Shown one piece after another: positions 43,496 to 52,719 of a stretch of 64,000 nt of DNA (position 1 is the first letter of the stretch; each line of letters begins with the position of its first letter). This DNA is from Alphaproteobacteria bacterium (GTDB taxonomy: Bacteria > Pseudomonadota > Alphaproteobacteria > Micavibrionales > Micavibrionaceae), in contig JASBUS010000061.1 of the NCBI GenBank assembly GCA_030147745.1, positions 36,914 to 100,913 on the forward strand. Direction: 5' to 3'. Position numbers and translations under genes: made by a program. The notes beneath the pieces are model-generated. The model did not search any database and was not told where the DNA came from. It saw only the letters and a program-made list of their open reading frames with translations.

Positions 43496-44560
43496 ATGAA
43501 ACGAATTATAATAAGCCTAGACGGCACATGGCAAACGGGTGAAGACGACACCCCAACCAATATTAAATTGATCCACGACTGCATCGCGCCCGTTGATCAA
43601 AACGGCGTGACGCAACTCGCCAAACATTTTGCGGGCGTTGGTACGCAGGGTAACAAGCTTAAACGCCTTTTCACTGGTATTACGGGCGATGACCTCGAAG
43701 ATCGCATCAAAGAAGCCTATAAATACATCATTGAAAACTACAACGATGGCGATGAAGTTATTTTATCTGGCTTTAGCCGCGGCGCATTCACCGCGCGTAC
43801 GTTAAATGGGATGATCTATAAATCAGGCATAATCGACCCAAGCAAAGTGGCAGATGTCGACAAAGCCATCGAAGAAGCCTATGATTTTTATCAAACAGAT
43901 CATCGTCCAAATAGTAAAGCGGGCTTAGAGTTCCGTGAAAAATACGCAAAAACTACGCGTCCGAAAACTATTTTAGCCTGTTTTGACACCGTCGGTTCGC
44001 TCGGTATCCCAGCGCAGCTAAAATCTCTCGCCAATATCTTCAATCGTGACCACGCCTTTCACGATACCAAGGTTAACCGTAATACAACACATGCCTTCCA
44101 TATTGCTGCGATTGATGAGCAGCGTAAAAACTTCCCACTCACACCAATGCACGCTTCGGACAATGCAGATACCCTCATCATGCAGCTATGGTGCGTCGGC
44201 AACCATAGCGCGGTAGGTGGCGGCAGCGAAAAAAATATCGACAAGCCATTATCAGACGTTGCTGGACTGAAAATGATTGATCTCCTTCAGCGCCACTGTG
44301 CCCTTGGTTTTGACGTCACTAAAATGGAGGAGACCTTTAAACCAGACATCCATGCCAACCCGCGCAGTGATTTCAAACAAGACGGTTTGATGTGGAAATT
44401 ATTCGGCATCAATAGCCGCCGTATTATCAATTTGAAAGAAACATTCGAAGATTCCGTGACCGATCGCTGGCATAAAAACCCGCATTATCGTCCTGTTCAG
44501 TTAAATAAATTTTCTGATAAAGACAAAAACTTCCCGCTCTGCCCATGGCCGCGCCCATAA
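43496..44560 (+). CDS. DUF2235 alpha/beta-hydrolase protein
   Basis: 354 residues. The family start MKRIIISLDGTWQTGEDDTPTNI, the segment FAGVGTQGNKLKRLFTGITGDDLEDRIKEAY and the nucleophile elbow GFSRGAFTAR (GxSxG, serine near residue 92) identify DUF2235, a group that includes type VI phospholipase effectors (Tle1) and uncharacterised cytoplasmic hydrolases. Later FDTVGSLGIP and HAFHIAAIDEQRKNFPL are also typical. No signal peptide, VgrG or immunity gene is nearby, so an effector role is not supported by context. GGAAGGGG lies 10 nt before the ATG. Confidence 0.88.
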   Translation: MKRIIISLDGTWQTGEDDTPTNIKLIHDCIAPVDQNGVTQLAKHFAGVGTQGNKLKRLFTGITGDDLEDRIKEAYKYIIENYNDGDEVILSGFSRGAFTARTLNGMIYKSGIIDPSKVADVDKAIEEAYDFYQTDHRPNSKAGLEFREKYAKTTRPKTILACFDTVGSLGIPAQLKSLANIFNRDHAFHDTKVNRNTTHAFHIAAIDEQRKNFPLTPMHASDNADTLIMQLWCVGNHSAVGGGSEKNIDKPLSDVAGLKMIDLLQRHCALGFDVTKMEETFKPDIHANPRSDFKQDGLMWKLFGINSRRIINLKETFEDSVTDRWHKNPHYRPVQLNKFSDKDKNFPLCPWPRP

Positions 44561-44589
44561 AAAAATAGGCACTTATATAAGTGCCTATT
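44559..44589 (-). terminator. terminator of the oxygenase gene (near-bidirectional)
   Basis: AATAGGCACTTATATAAGTGCCTATT is a perfect 26-nt palindrome. On the minus strand it is followed by a run of T residues, 28 nt after the oxygenase stop. On the plus strand it lies directly behind the DUF2235 gene but lacks a T tract, so it mainly serves the minus-strand gene. Confidence 0.85.
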
Positions 44590-44616
44590 CTCAAAATCTT
44601 TCTTCGTGCTAATTGC

Positions 44617-45537
44617 TTAACCAAAAATCTTTTTAATTTCTTGCTGCACAAAATCTTCAACTGAGATTTCAAATTTGCCATTTTCATTTGCGGCAGGGAA
44701 ATAATCGGGTGTTTCTTCCGCGCCCAAGACAATATTCTCAAAACGGCCAAGCGGCTTAAGTTTGAAGTCTGGGTTTGGATGCACAAAGAACACGATTGTG
44801 TAACGTGGATCTGGCGCATCAACACGGTGCCATGATGGTTTAAGATCTTCATTGGTCAGCAAGCCAAGCTGCATACCGCCATTCAGCAGTAATTCACCTT
44901 CGCCTGCAACAACTTCATGTTCAACGCCGCTGCGGTCTGTCACAAACAAACCTGGCTTTTCTGCACGCAGCCATGTCAAAAAATTCAAATCAAGATGGTT
45001 CGCCGCTGTACCGCCATTTGGATAATAAATCGGGCGCATCATTGAATGGCTCTTATCAAATTTATCGTCAAACCAGTTTTCATCCATACCCATATAAAGC
45101 GAGATTGGACGCATTACGCGCAAAGTCGCTTCTTCAAAATTCTTGAACAAAGTCATCATCGCTGGGTAATATTCAGGATATTCTTTAATGTTCAAAACAC
45201 TGTCTAATTTAGACGCGAATGGGTGATTATCGCCAAGACGTGCGCGAATTGAAAATTCTTCTTTTTTGTCGACTTCGGTTTTACCGCGCGCAATTTCAGA
45301 ATTTTTGGAATAACCAATCAAACCTTTCCACTCACCAGCTTCATATTGCTGCTTCACATCAAGCGGCAAAGCATAAAAGCCACGTGAGGCTTTATCTGCA
45401 TCATTCAATACCGCTTCTGGGATGCCGTGGTTCACTAAACGGACAAAACCAAACTGGCGAAACGCCTCACCAAAGGCCTTTGCAAAGCCTTCTTTATCTT
45501 TTTCATAGTCATTAAAGTCAAATAGAGGTATCCCCAT
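44617..45537 (-). CDS. isopenicillin-N-synthase-like Fe(II)/2-oxoglutarate oxygenase
   Basis: 306 residues. The N-terminal DIOX_N-like part has FGEAFRQFGFVRLVNHGIP. The jelly-roll core has the first iron ligands in NHLDLNFLT (HxD) and the third histidine in PSWHRVDAPDPRYTIVFFVHP, with the R of the RxT/S-type motif for the cosubstrate carboxylate in DPRYTI. Plant-like and bacterial members hydroxylate small molecules; the substrate here is unknown and there is no biosynthetic cluster. I chose the ATG at 45537 (MGIPLF), where the family begins. It converges on the DUF2235 gene. Confidence 0.87.
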   Translation of the reverse strand: MGIPLFDFNDYEKDKEGFAKAFGEAFRQFGFVRLVNHGIPEAVLNDADKASRGFYALPLDVKQQYEAGEWKGLIGYSKNSEIARGKTEVDKKEEFSIRARLGDNHPFASKLDSVLNIKEYPEYYPAMMTLFKNFEEATLRVMRPISLYMGMDENWFDDKFDKSHSMMRPIYYPNGGTAANHLDLNFLTWLRAEKPGLFVTDRSGVEHEVVAGEGELLLNGGMQLGLLTNEDLKPSWHRVDAPDPRYTIVFFVHPNPDFKLKPLGRFENIVLGAEETPDYFPAANENGKFEISVEDFVQQEIKKIFG

Positions 45538-45681
45538 GGTCCTGCCCTTTCTTAAAAAGTTATCATTCAATGCAGTTAGTGTAGCAAGATTCTTAAGCTA
45601 AACTTTGACGAAAGTCAATTCTGCCGCGCTTTCGCGCATGTTTTTAATATATTTCACCTTACCGCCTATACATGATAAAAT

Positions 45682-48282
45682 ATGAATAAGATGAAAGATT
45701 TAGACGACCCAAACATAACGCTGGATAATTTACCCCCCGACACCGTACGCACCAAATATTGGCACGTGCTTGATGACGGGCGGGTTCAATGCGACCTATG
45801 CCCGCGCGCCTGTAAAATGAAAGAAGGGCAGCGCGGCCTCTGTTTTATTCGTCAAAATACGGGCGGTGAAGTTGTTATGACCAGCTACGGTCGCTCGTCA
45901 GGCTTCTGCATCGACCCTATTGAAAAGAAACCGCTTAATCACTTTTACCCTGGCACTGCGGTATTATCGCTTGGCACAGCGGGCTGTAATTTATCATGCA
46001 ATTTCTGCCAAAACTGGGATATTTCAAAAGCGCGGGCGATGGATAGCATCCAAGACCTTGCCCGCCCCGAAGCCATCGCCGAAGCGGCGCTAAAAACAGG
46101 CTCTAAATCCGTCGCTTTCACCTATAACGACCCCGTAATCTTCCATGAATATGCGATTGATATTGCCGCGGCCTGTCACGACGTTGGCGTGAAAACCGTC
46201 GCCGTCACGGCGGGCTATGTCTGTGATGAACCGCGCCGTGAATTTTACCAATATATGGATGCTGCCAATGTCGATTTAAAAGCCTTTTCCGAAGATTTCT
46301 ACTGGCGGCAAACCAAAAGCGCGCTCCGCCCTGTGCTCGATACACTCGAATATCTCAAACACGAAACCGATGTCTGGTTTGAGATCACGACCTTGCTGAT
46401 TCCTGATGAAAATGATTCCACCCGCGAAATCACAGAACAATGCGAATGGATAGTTGAACATCTGGGGACAGACGTACCAATCCATTTCAGTGCCTTTCAT
46501 CCGGACTACCGTATGAAGGATAAAAACCACACCCCGCCCGCGACCCTGAAACGCGCGCGCAAAATCGCCCTCGATCACGGCTTAAAATATGTCTATACCG
46601 GCAATATTCACAACCCTGAAGGCGACACCACCTATTGCCCTGGCTGTCACGCTGAAGTCATTAACCGCGATTGGTATCAAATCAACAATTGGGGACTAAC
46701 CGACAAAGGGGCATGTAAACATTGCGGCTATCAAATTGCAGGCCGTTTTGATGGCCCTGCAGGCAATTGGGGGCGTAAACGCGTCCCTGTACGCATTGGT
46801 GAACATGATGTGACCGTCGCGCGGCCAATCAGTAAACGCGCCGATCCCCCTAAAAAACAACATAATATGCCGCCAGAAATGACCAGAAGGAGATATGAAA
46901 TGCCTAAGGATTCGGATTTAACCATGTTAGACCCTCAAGTTGCAGGCATGTTTTATCCCGACAGCCCATCGATATTGGCGACGACCGTTGACCAAATCAT
47001 GAATAATGCCACCGCTCCTAAAATGAATCCAAAGGCCATCATCGCGCCGCATGCGGGCTATGTTTATTCTGGTCAAATTGCAGGATCAGCCTATAAAACC
47101 GTTGAACATCTCGCCGATAAAATCAAAAAAATCGTTCTGTTCGGCCCGCCACATCGCGCCCCTGTTAAGGGCATATGCGTGCCTGATTATGATGCCCTGC
47201 TCACGCCGCTCGGCCCCGTCACCATCAATAAGGAAGGCCGTGATCAGCTCAAAGAACTTGATTTCGTCTATACCGACAATATGCCGTTTAAAGGTGAACA
47301 TGATTTGGAGGTGCAGCTGCCCTTCATTCAGCGCGTTTTTGAACATGCAGAGATTATCCCCGCTTTGGTTGGACAAACCACGCCGCAGCAAGTCGCCGAA
47401 GCCCTTGATAAACTCTGGGGCGGAGAAGAAACCCTAATTATTATTTCGTCTGATCTATCGCATTACGAGAAATATGACGACACCTATAAATTAGATAACG
47501 CCGCCGCTATCGCGATTGAAACGCTTAACCCTGATGGCTTGGGCGATATGCAGGCCTGCGGCCGTCACGCCATTCGCGGCTTATTAGTTGCCGCACGTAA
47601 CCGCCAAATGCGCGCCACCACAATAGACCTCCGCAATAGCGGCGACACCAAAGGCGATAAAAGCCGCTGTGTCGGTTATGGTGCGTTTATTTTTGAATAT
47701 AACGACCATATCAAAATCGACCCGATTTTTGCTGAAAATCTGCTCACCGTCGCCAAAGCTATGGTCATCCAAACCGCAAAAACAGGGCAGAAAGCTAAGT
47801 TACAGTTAAAAGGCGTCCCGCGCAGTTTAATGAACCAGCGCGGCGTATTTGTCACGATCAATAAAAATGGGCAATTACGCGGCTGTTATGGCTCGTTCCT
47901 CCCGAATAAGCCCATGGTGCTCGATGTCGCGGAACAAGCCTTTAATGCTGGCTTCCAAGACCCACGCTTTAAGCCCTTAACTTTAGATGAGCTAAAAGAC
48001 TGCGATATTGGCCTTTCGGTTCTATCCATCCCAGGGCCGCTTAACTTTAGTGATGAAGCAGACCTTCTGCGCAAAATGCAGCCGGGCATTGATGGCCTGA
48101 TCCTTAAAGACGGCCGTTTCCAAGGTTTATTCCTGCCGCAAGTTTGGGAAAGTCTACCAACGCCTGAGGACTTCCTTAAAGGCCTTAAGCGTAAGGCAGG
48201 TTTGCCTGAAGACCATTGGTCTGATACACTAACCATCCAACGCTTCACCGCCGAAAAAATCGGCCCAGTATCTCTCATCTAA
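45682..48282 (+). CDS. AmmeMemoRadiSam triple fusion: radical SAM enzyme + MEMO1 + AMMECR1
   Basis: An 866-residue fusion of all three components of the widely conserved but functionally unsolved AmmeMemoRadiSam system, usually separate genes. Residues 1-400 are the radical SAM part: cysteines C37, C40, C44 and C54, the [4Fe-4S] motif CNLSCNFC at 102-109, and CPGC...CKHC at 319-348. Residues 407-690 are MEMO1-like with putative metal residues His457 (PHAGYVYSG), His491 (PPHR) and Cys626 (ACGRH). Residues 690-866 are AMMECR1 with LRGCYGS at 732-738. A complete ribosome-binding site and in-frame ATG lie exactly at the first junction. No strong site precedes the first ATG. Confidence 0.93.
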   Translation: MNKMKDLDDPNITLDNLPPDTVRTKYWHVLDDGRVQCDLCPRACKMKEGQRGLCFIRQNTGGEVVMTSYGRSSGFCIDPIEKKPLNHFYPGTAVLSLGTAGCNLSCNFCQNWDISKARAMDSIQDLARPEAIAEAALKTGSKSVAFTYNDPVIFHEYAIDIAAACHDVGVKTVAVTAGYVCDEPRREFYQYMDAANVDLKAFSEDFYWRQTKSALRPVLDTLEYLKHETDVWFEITTLLIPDENDSTREITEQCEWIVEHLGTDVPIHFSAFHPDYRMKDKNHTPPATLKRARKIALDHGLKYVYTGNIHNPEGDTTYCPGCHAEVINRDWYQINNWGLTDKGACKHCGYQIAGRFDGPAGNWGRKRVPVRIGEHDVTVARPISKRADPPKKQHNMPPEMTRRRYEMPKDSDLTMLDPQVAGMFYPDSPSILATTVDQIMNNATAPKMNPKAIIAPHAGYVYSGQIAGSAYKTVEHLADKIKKIVLFGPPHRAPVKGICVPDYDALLTPLGPVTINKEGRDQLKELDFVYTDNMPFKGEHDLEVQLPFIQRVFEHAEIIPALVGQTTPQQVAEALDKLWGGEETLIIISSDLSHYEKYDDTYKLDNAAAIAIETLNPDGLGDMQACGRHAIRGLLVAARNRQMRATTIDLRNSGDTKGDKSRCVGYGAFIFEYNDHIKIDPIFAENLLTVAKAMVIQTAKTGQKAKLQLKGVPRSLMNQRGVFVTINKNGQLRGCYGSFLPNKPMVLDVAEQAFNAGFQDPRFKPLTLDELKDCDIGLSVLSIPGPLNFSDEADLLRKMQPGIDGLILKDGRFQGLFLPQVWESLPTPEDFLKGLKRKAGLPEDHWSDTLTIQRFTAEKIGPVSLI
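46885..46902 (+). promoter_or_regulatory. internal ribosome-binding site and start inside the fusion gene
   Basis: AGAAGGAGATATGAAATG lies inside the coding frame. AAGGAG is followed 8 nt later by an in-frame ATG (codon 407), precisely where the MEMO1-like domain begins. It is better than any site before the annotated gene start. It could make a separate MEMO1-AMMECR1 protein or be the relic of the gene that fused. Confidence 0.65.
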
Positions 48283-48317
48283 AACTATGACATCATGCGC
48301 ATAAGGGGGCGCGTCGC

Positions 48318-49841
48318 ATGGATAAATATATTCTCGGTCTTGGCGAAGACGGTTTTGACTTATTTGTGATGATCTTTATGGGGCTATGGCAAGCGGGCTT
48401 TGCCTTAGGCGGCCTCGTCTGCTTAGCGATTGGCCTCTTAATCCTTGTTGATTTCTTTAGCTGGCGCAGTAGCAAGCATAAATATGTTACAGAAGCTGAG
48501 ATTATTGGCCTGCGCGTTGGCGGCATGACCATAGATAAAGATCAAGACAGCGAAAGCCAAGCCATTAGCGATGAAGCTGAAATCAACACGCGCCTAAAAC
48601 AAGTTGCTGAAGATTTAGCCGCCAAACGCGAAGCCAAACCAGAAGGCTTCTTTAGCAAAGTCTTTGGTAATTTTATCGGGCTGATCTTTATTGTGATGAT
48701 CTTCTGCGTCCCTGTCGCCTTTATCAGCTTTGGCGCTTATCAAATGATTGATTATCATAAAGTCCAAAATATTGGCTATCGCACCCAAGGTGAAGTTGTC
48801 GACCATAAGCGCTATAGCAATACGAGTGGCACATCAAGCTATGCCGCCATTTTCCGCTTTAGGGATCAAAATGGCACAATCTGGCAAGAGCCAGAGCGCG
48901 TCAGCCACAACAGGTTAAAATTCCAAACAGGCACGCAAAAAACCTTAATTTATAATCCAAATAAACCGCAGAATTTTTATGTCGATGATTATTGGTATAA
49001 TATGACCGGCCCAACATTATTCCTGATCATCGGCGGCTTTGTGCTCTTCCTGCTTGCGGGCGGCGGCAATAAAATGGCGGAGCGTTTTCAGCGTGAGCGC
49101 GCCCATACATCCGCGCCACAAAAAAAGCGCAATCAGGCAAATTACCAAGGTGAAATTTATTATGAAGCCCTAGAATATGTCACCAAAGATGGCGCGCGCA
49201 TTCAAACCACCACCGATAGCGGCAGTTCATCGCTCAATAACCGTATGCCGGGGACACGTGTCACCGTAGTTGTGGATGAACGTGACCCCTATAAAATCCG
49301 CCGCCGCACCATGATGTGGTTCTGGCTTGGCTTAATCGTTTTTGTTTTGCCGGGGATTGGCTTTCTCTACCTCGCTTTCCACAAAGGCATCAGCCCACTC
49401 TTCCTGCTTATCGTCGCCTATTTCGCACTTTCTAAGGGCGGTAAATTGGTAAAAATTTGGGCGGATTGGCAGGCCCTTTCCGCGGATGAAAAGGCCGAGA
49501 AAAAAGAACAATTCGCCATTCGCCGCGCCGACCGCAAAGACGCCCATAACAACAAACCCTTGCTTGATAAATATGCTGTGCGCGACCGCTTACGTGTGTA
49601 TCAGGCGCAATGCCGCCTGAGTGGCCTCTTCATGTTTATGATTTCATCGGCATTATTGGCGACCAGCTATTATTTCTATCCTGAATTTTATCAGATACTG
49701 ATCTCCACCCCGCAAGAGGTGCTAAATCTTAATCTCGATAAATTAAATCAGAACCAAGGCATGGCGCTTATCCTAGGCGGCATTGGCAGTTTATTTATGC
49801 TGCTCAGCCTGCATAGCTTTAAAGTCGCACGCGGCCGATAA
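48318..49841 (+). CDS. DUF3592 domain membrane protein
   Basis: 507 residues. There is a membrane helix pair near the N-terminus (VMIFMGLWQAGFALGGLVCLAIGLLILV), another near 110-135, then the DUF3592 core: YRTQGEVVDHKRYSN, SYAAIFRFRDQNGTIWQ and the loop FQTGTQKTLIYNPNKPQNFYVDD between helices. A second similar extracytoplasmic block follows (GEIYYEALEYVTKDGARIQTTTDSGSSS ... VVVDERDPYKIRRR) with more helices, so the domain appears twice. The function of the family is unknown. It starts 36 nt after the AmmeMemoRadiSam fusion on the same strand. Confidence 0.75.
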   Translation: MDKYILGLGEDGFDLFVMIFMGLWQAGFALGGLVCLAIGLLILVDFFSWRSSKHKYVTEAEIIGLRVGGMTIDKDQDSESQAISDEAEINTRLKQVAEDLAAKREAKPEGFFSKVFGNFIGLIFIVMIFCVPVAFISFGAYQMIDYHKVQNIGYRTQGEVVDHKRYSNTSGTSSYAAIFRFRDQNGTIWQEPERVSHNRLKFQTGTQKTLIYNPNKPQNFYVDDYWYNMTGPTLFLIIGGFVLFLLAGGGNKMAERFQRERAHTSAPQKKRNQANYQGEIYYEALEYVTKDGARIQTTTDSGSSSLNNRMPGTRVTVVVDERDPYKIRRRTMMWFWLGLIVFVLPGIGFLYLAFHKGISPLFLLIVAYFALSKGGKLVKIWADWQALSADEKAEKKEQFAIRRADRKDAHNNKPLLDKYAVRDRLRVYQAQCRLSGLFMFMISSALLATSYYFYPEFYQILISTPQEVLNLNLDKLNQNQGMALILGGIGSLFMLLSLHSFKVARGR

Positions 49842-49861
49842 ATCAATAGCTGTATAATTAG

Positions 49862-51628
49862 TTATAGGCCAACAGTCTGCGGCGCGGCGACAACCGTGGT
49901 TTCAGGCTGCTTAACTTGATGATCTGATACACTTGCCGCAACAGAATTTTGATCACCAGACAAACTTATGGTCGCATTTTTGATGTCTAATGAAATATCA
50001 GTTTTTGCATCACTCGCTGCGCTTACAATCGTCGCCAACTGAGATGAAATTTTTGCGGCTTCGTTTAATTGCGTAAATTCTTCACCATCATATAATTTAT
50101 GCTTAAAGTCCTCGGCAAATAATTTAGCTTCATCCGCCGCCATACCCGATTTGACCAACTGCTGTTCAATATCAGCAGAGCCTTGTTCACGTAGACCGTT
50201 TAAATTTCTTACATAGTCCTGCACTTTAACATTACCATATAGAAAATCACCCGCATTCAAATCATCAGCAATTTCAAGCAACAACTCATGCGGGACATCC
50301 AAACCTTTTGCAGCGTAATCTGTATAAGCAGATTTCAAGCTTTCAGGAATGCCTTCAAAATCATGTATATTTTTGCGCATCGCATTATCAATAAAAGTCA
50401 GCGGTCCTGCGCCTTCTGGATCAAAATTATTAAAACCATTTTTAACCGTCTCACTTACCTTACGATTAAAAAAATCTGCCGCCGCATATTTTAGGTCATT
50501 ACGCATCAGGTCCATCGACATTTGCGGAATAGTTTTCTGCAAATCATCCAGTTTCTCCAAGTTGCCAGATTGAATAGCCATCATCCGTTCCGCAAAGAGC
50601 TGATCATTCGATCCCACTTGATATGCTTTAATATCTCCGAAATTTGCGTCTGGATGAATTTGACCAGGATTTTGTGGATCCATTGGGACATAACCAACAC
50701 GTCCCCCAGCGGCCAACATTGCAAAATTATAATTATAAGGCGCTTGCTCTGGCAAATGCCCATCAAAATTAAGCGGAATAAGCATGCGGTCAGCGCCATA
50801 AAAATTCTGCCCGATCACTTCAACTTCTTGAACTGCCGTCGCCTCAAACACCGCGCCAGATTTGGATGATGTGACAAAAGCATGCCAGCCACGCGATACA
50901 TCGACATCGTCATCCTTACTAACAAGTTCACCCAAATCAGGGGTTACAAAACCGCCAATCATATACATGCCGCCCTGCGCATTAAAATATGACCCCGCTG
51001 AGCTCAAAGTCCCATCATCTGGCGGCAGCAAACTATCTTCAACTATCTGCATAATCATGCCTTTTACAGCAGACATTTTCTCACATTCAAAATCGGTGGT
51101 ATAGCTGACATTCATATCTGCCTTACCATCAATATCCTTCGATAAGCTATTTAAATTATTATCGGAGACAATTTCATTTCTTGAATAAGCAAAATGATCT
51201 GACATATCATTCGCTTCGACCGCCCCTTTATCCAAACGATATTTCTGCAGACCATCAACTTCTTCAATTTCATCAAATACGGCTTTCGAAAGCACCTGTT
51301 CATACGCCAAGCGCTGCTCAATTGTTGGTGGGTCAGCTTCCATTAACGCACGATATTCATCACTACGTCGCACCTCGCGCGTGGCGTCTTGAACGGCATC
51401 TTTGATTGTCCGCACCAAAGCATCATCTTTGGACATATCAATCGTTATCTCGCCCTCAGGGCCATGAAACTTCATCGCGCCCGTTTCAATAAATGTACGA
51501 AAATTCGTCATACCGACATCCGCGCCGACTACTGCGCGTGAAATCCAACTGCCCGTCGCCGCGGGAATATAATCCTGCGCCGCTAAATTTGCACTTTTAT
51601 CATTGAATAAGTCTTTATAGATCGCCAC
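49862..51628 (-). CDS. hypothetical protein, 588 aa, possible secretion substrate
   Basis: I do not recognise this protein. It is acidic and soluble, with no signal peptide or membrane helix. The middle (about 200-330) is rich in Gly, Asn and Tyr with beta-like segments (GGMYMIGGFVTPDLGELVS), while the remainder is helical. The C-terminal 60 residues are Ser/Asn/Val-rich (ISLSGDQNSVAASVSDHQV). It starts with GTG and has AGGGA 7 nt upstream. It stands alone. Because the genome encodes a Dot/Icm-type system, a translocated protein is conceivable, but no translocation signal can be demonstrated. Confidence 0.6.
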   Translation of the reverse strand: MAIYKDLFNDKSANLAAQDYIPAATGSWISRAVVGADVGMTNFRTFIETGAMKFHGPEGEITIDMSKDDALVRTIKDAVQDATREVRRSDEYRALMEADPPTIEQRLAYEQVLSKAVFDEIEEVDGLQKYRLDKGAVEANDMSDHFAYSRNEIVSDNNLNSLSKDIDGKADMNVSYTTDFECEKMSAVKGMIMQIVEDSLLPPDDGTLSSAGSYFNAQGGMYMIGGFVTPDLGELVSKDDDVDVSRGWHAFVTSSKSGAVFEATAVQEVEVIGQNFYGADRMLIPLNFDGHLPEQAPYNYNFAMLAAGGRVGYVPMDPQNPGQIHPDANFGDIKAYQVGSNDQLFAERMMAIQSGNLEKLDDLQKTIPQMSMDLMRNDLKYAAADFFNRKVSETVKNGFNNFDPEGAGPLTFIDNAMRKNIHDFEGIPESLKSAYTDYAAKGLDVPHELLLEIADDLNAGDFLYGNVKVQDYVRNLNGLREQGSADIEQQLVKSGMAADEAKLFAEDFKHKLYDGEEFTQLNEAAKISSQLATIVSAASDAKTDISLDIKNATISLSGDQNSVAASVSDHQVKQPETTVVAAPQTVGL

Positions 51629-51687
51629 AACATTTCCCTACATACACACGGAAATGTTATATGACAAAACTTAAAATTTGACTAAAA

Positions 51688-52071
51688 TCAGGATTCAATC
51701 ACGACATAAGCAACAGCATAGGGTGGGTCATCCGACAAGGAAATATGCGCCTTAACCGCCGCCCCGTCTACGCCATGCTGCCCCGCTAAATAGGCCTGCG
51801 CCGCGGGCGAAAGCGCCAAAAGCGGCGCACCACTTTCTGCCTTTAAAACTTCAATGTCATGAAATGTAATATGCTGCCCAATACCTGTGCCGCAAGCTTT
51901 CGCCGCTGCCTCTTTTGCCGCATAGCGCCGTGCGATTGCCGCGCTATCCGTGCCAATCAAGGCGCGTTCAGCATCGGTAAAACAGCGTGCTAAAAAGCGC
52001 TCGCCATGGCGTTTAAAAATATCCTCGATACGGGAAATACTAACAATATCGGTACCAATGCCCAGAATCAT
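51688..52071 (-). CDS. acpS: holo-[acyl-carrier-protein] synthase
   Basis: Transfers 4'-phosphopantetheine from CoA to apo-ACP, activating it for fatty acid synthesis. 127 residues. The Mg-binding residues are Asp8 in GIGTDIV and Glu54 in the signature RRYAAKEAAAKACGTGIG. HISLSDDPPYAVAYVV at the end is also characteristic. Its usual neighbours (pdxJ, lepB, rnc) are absent; instead it is preceded by a DUF2062 membrane protein gene 8 nt away on the same strand, so they are probably cotranscribed. Confidence 0.96.
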   Translation of the reverse strand: MILGIGTDIVSISRIEDIFKRHGERFLARCFTDAERALIGTDSAAIARRYAAKEAAAKACGTGIGQHITFHDIEVLKAESGAPLLALSPAAQAYLAGQHGVDGAAVKAHISLSDDPPYAVAYVVIES

Positions 52072-52079
52072 AATGCGCC

Positions 52080-52664
52080 TTATTTCGTCTGTCCGGTGAT
52101 TTCGAGGGCAATTTTATGAAGTTTTTTTATGCGGCGCATTTTTTGAAAATTTTTCAAACGGCGCACCAATACAAAAAACACCACGAAAAATACAGGCCAT
52201 GTCAGCGCCGCCAATAAATAACCACCCACTAACCACGGTAAAAATAAATCCATCGGGTTATGCATTGCCATAGCGATAGATTCCGTGAATGTAATGCCAT
52301 CTGGCATATCAAGCGCGACATGCAACCCAAAAAGTGAAAACAGCGCCACCCCCACATGGTAGCTAAGCCACCACATAAACGGGAACGTCCATGGATTGCC
52401 AATGATTGTCCCTACGGCTGAGGCAAAATAATTTGCGCGCAAGCAAAAAGCCAGAATAAAAGCCTGAAAAATATGTGTTCCGATAATAGGTGTAAATGAA
52501 ATTGACGCCCCTGTCGCCATACCACCTGCAATGCGGTAAGAGCTATCGGACAAGCGTAAAATCCGATGCGTAACATATTTCGCGGTACGTCCCCAGCCCA
52601 TAGACGGCCATACGGTTTCCCGCATAGACTGCAATAATGTTAATGGACTTTTACGTTGAAACAT
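52080..52664 (-). CDS. DUF2062 membrane protein
   Basis: 194 residues. The core RIAGGMATGASISFTPIIGTHIFQAFILAFCLRANYFASAVGTIIGNPWTFPFMWWLSYHVGV is the DUF2062 signature, with a G-x-F-x-P-I-x-G type loop and the NPWT motif. It has about three TM helices and a lysine-rich C-terminus (KNFQKMRRIKKLHKIALEI). The function is unknown; members are found next to glycosyltransferases or, in alphaproteobacteria, acpS. It precedes acpS by 8 nt. Confidence 0.88.
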   Translation of the reverse strand: MFQRKSPLTLLQSMRETVWPSMGWGRTAKYVTHRILRLSDSSYRIAGGMATGASISFTPIIGTHIFQAFILAFCLRANYFASAVGTIIGNPWTFPFMWWLSYHVGVALFSLFGLHVALDMPDGITFTESIAMAMHNPMDLFLPWLVGGYLLAALTWPVFFVVFFVLVRRLKNFQKMRRIKKLHKIALEITGQTK

Positions 52665-52719
52665 AATTTACCGCTATATTAAATGCCTGAATTACACCCT
52701 AAACCCATACTATCATAGA

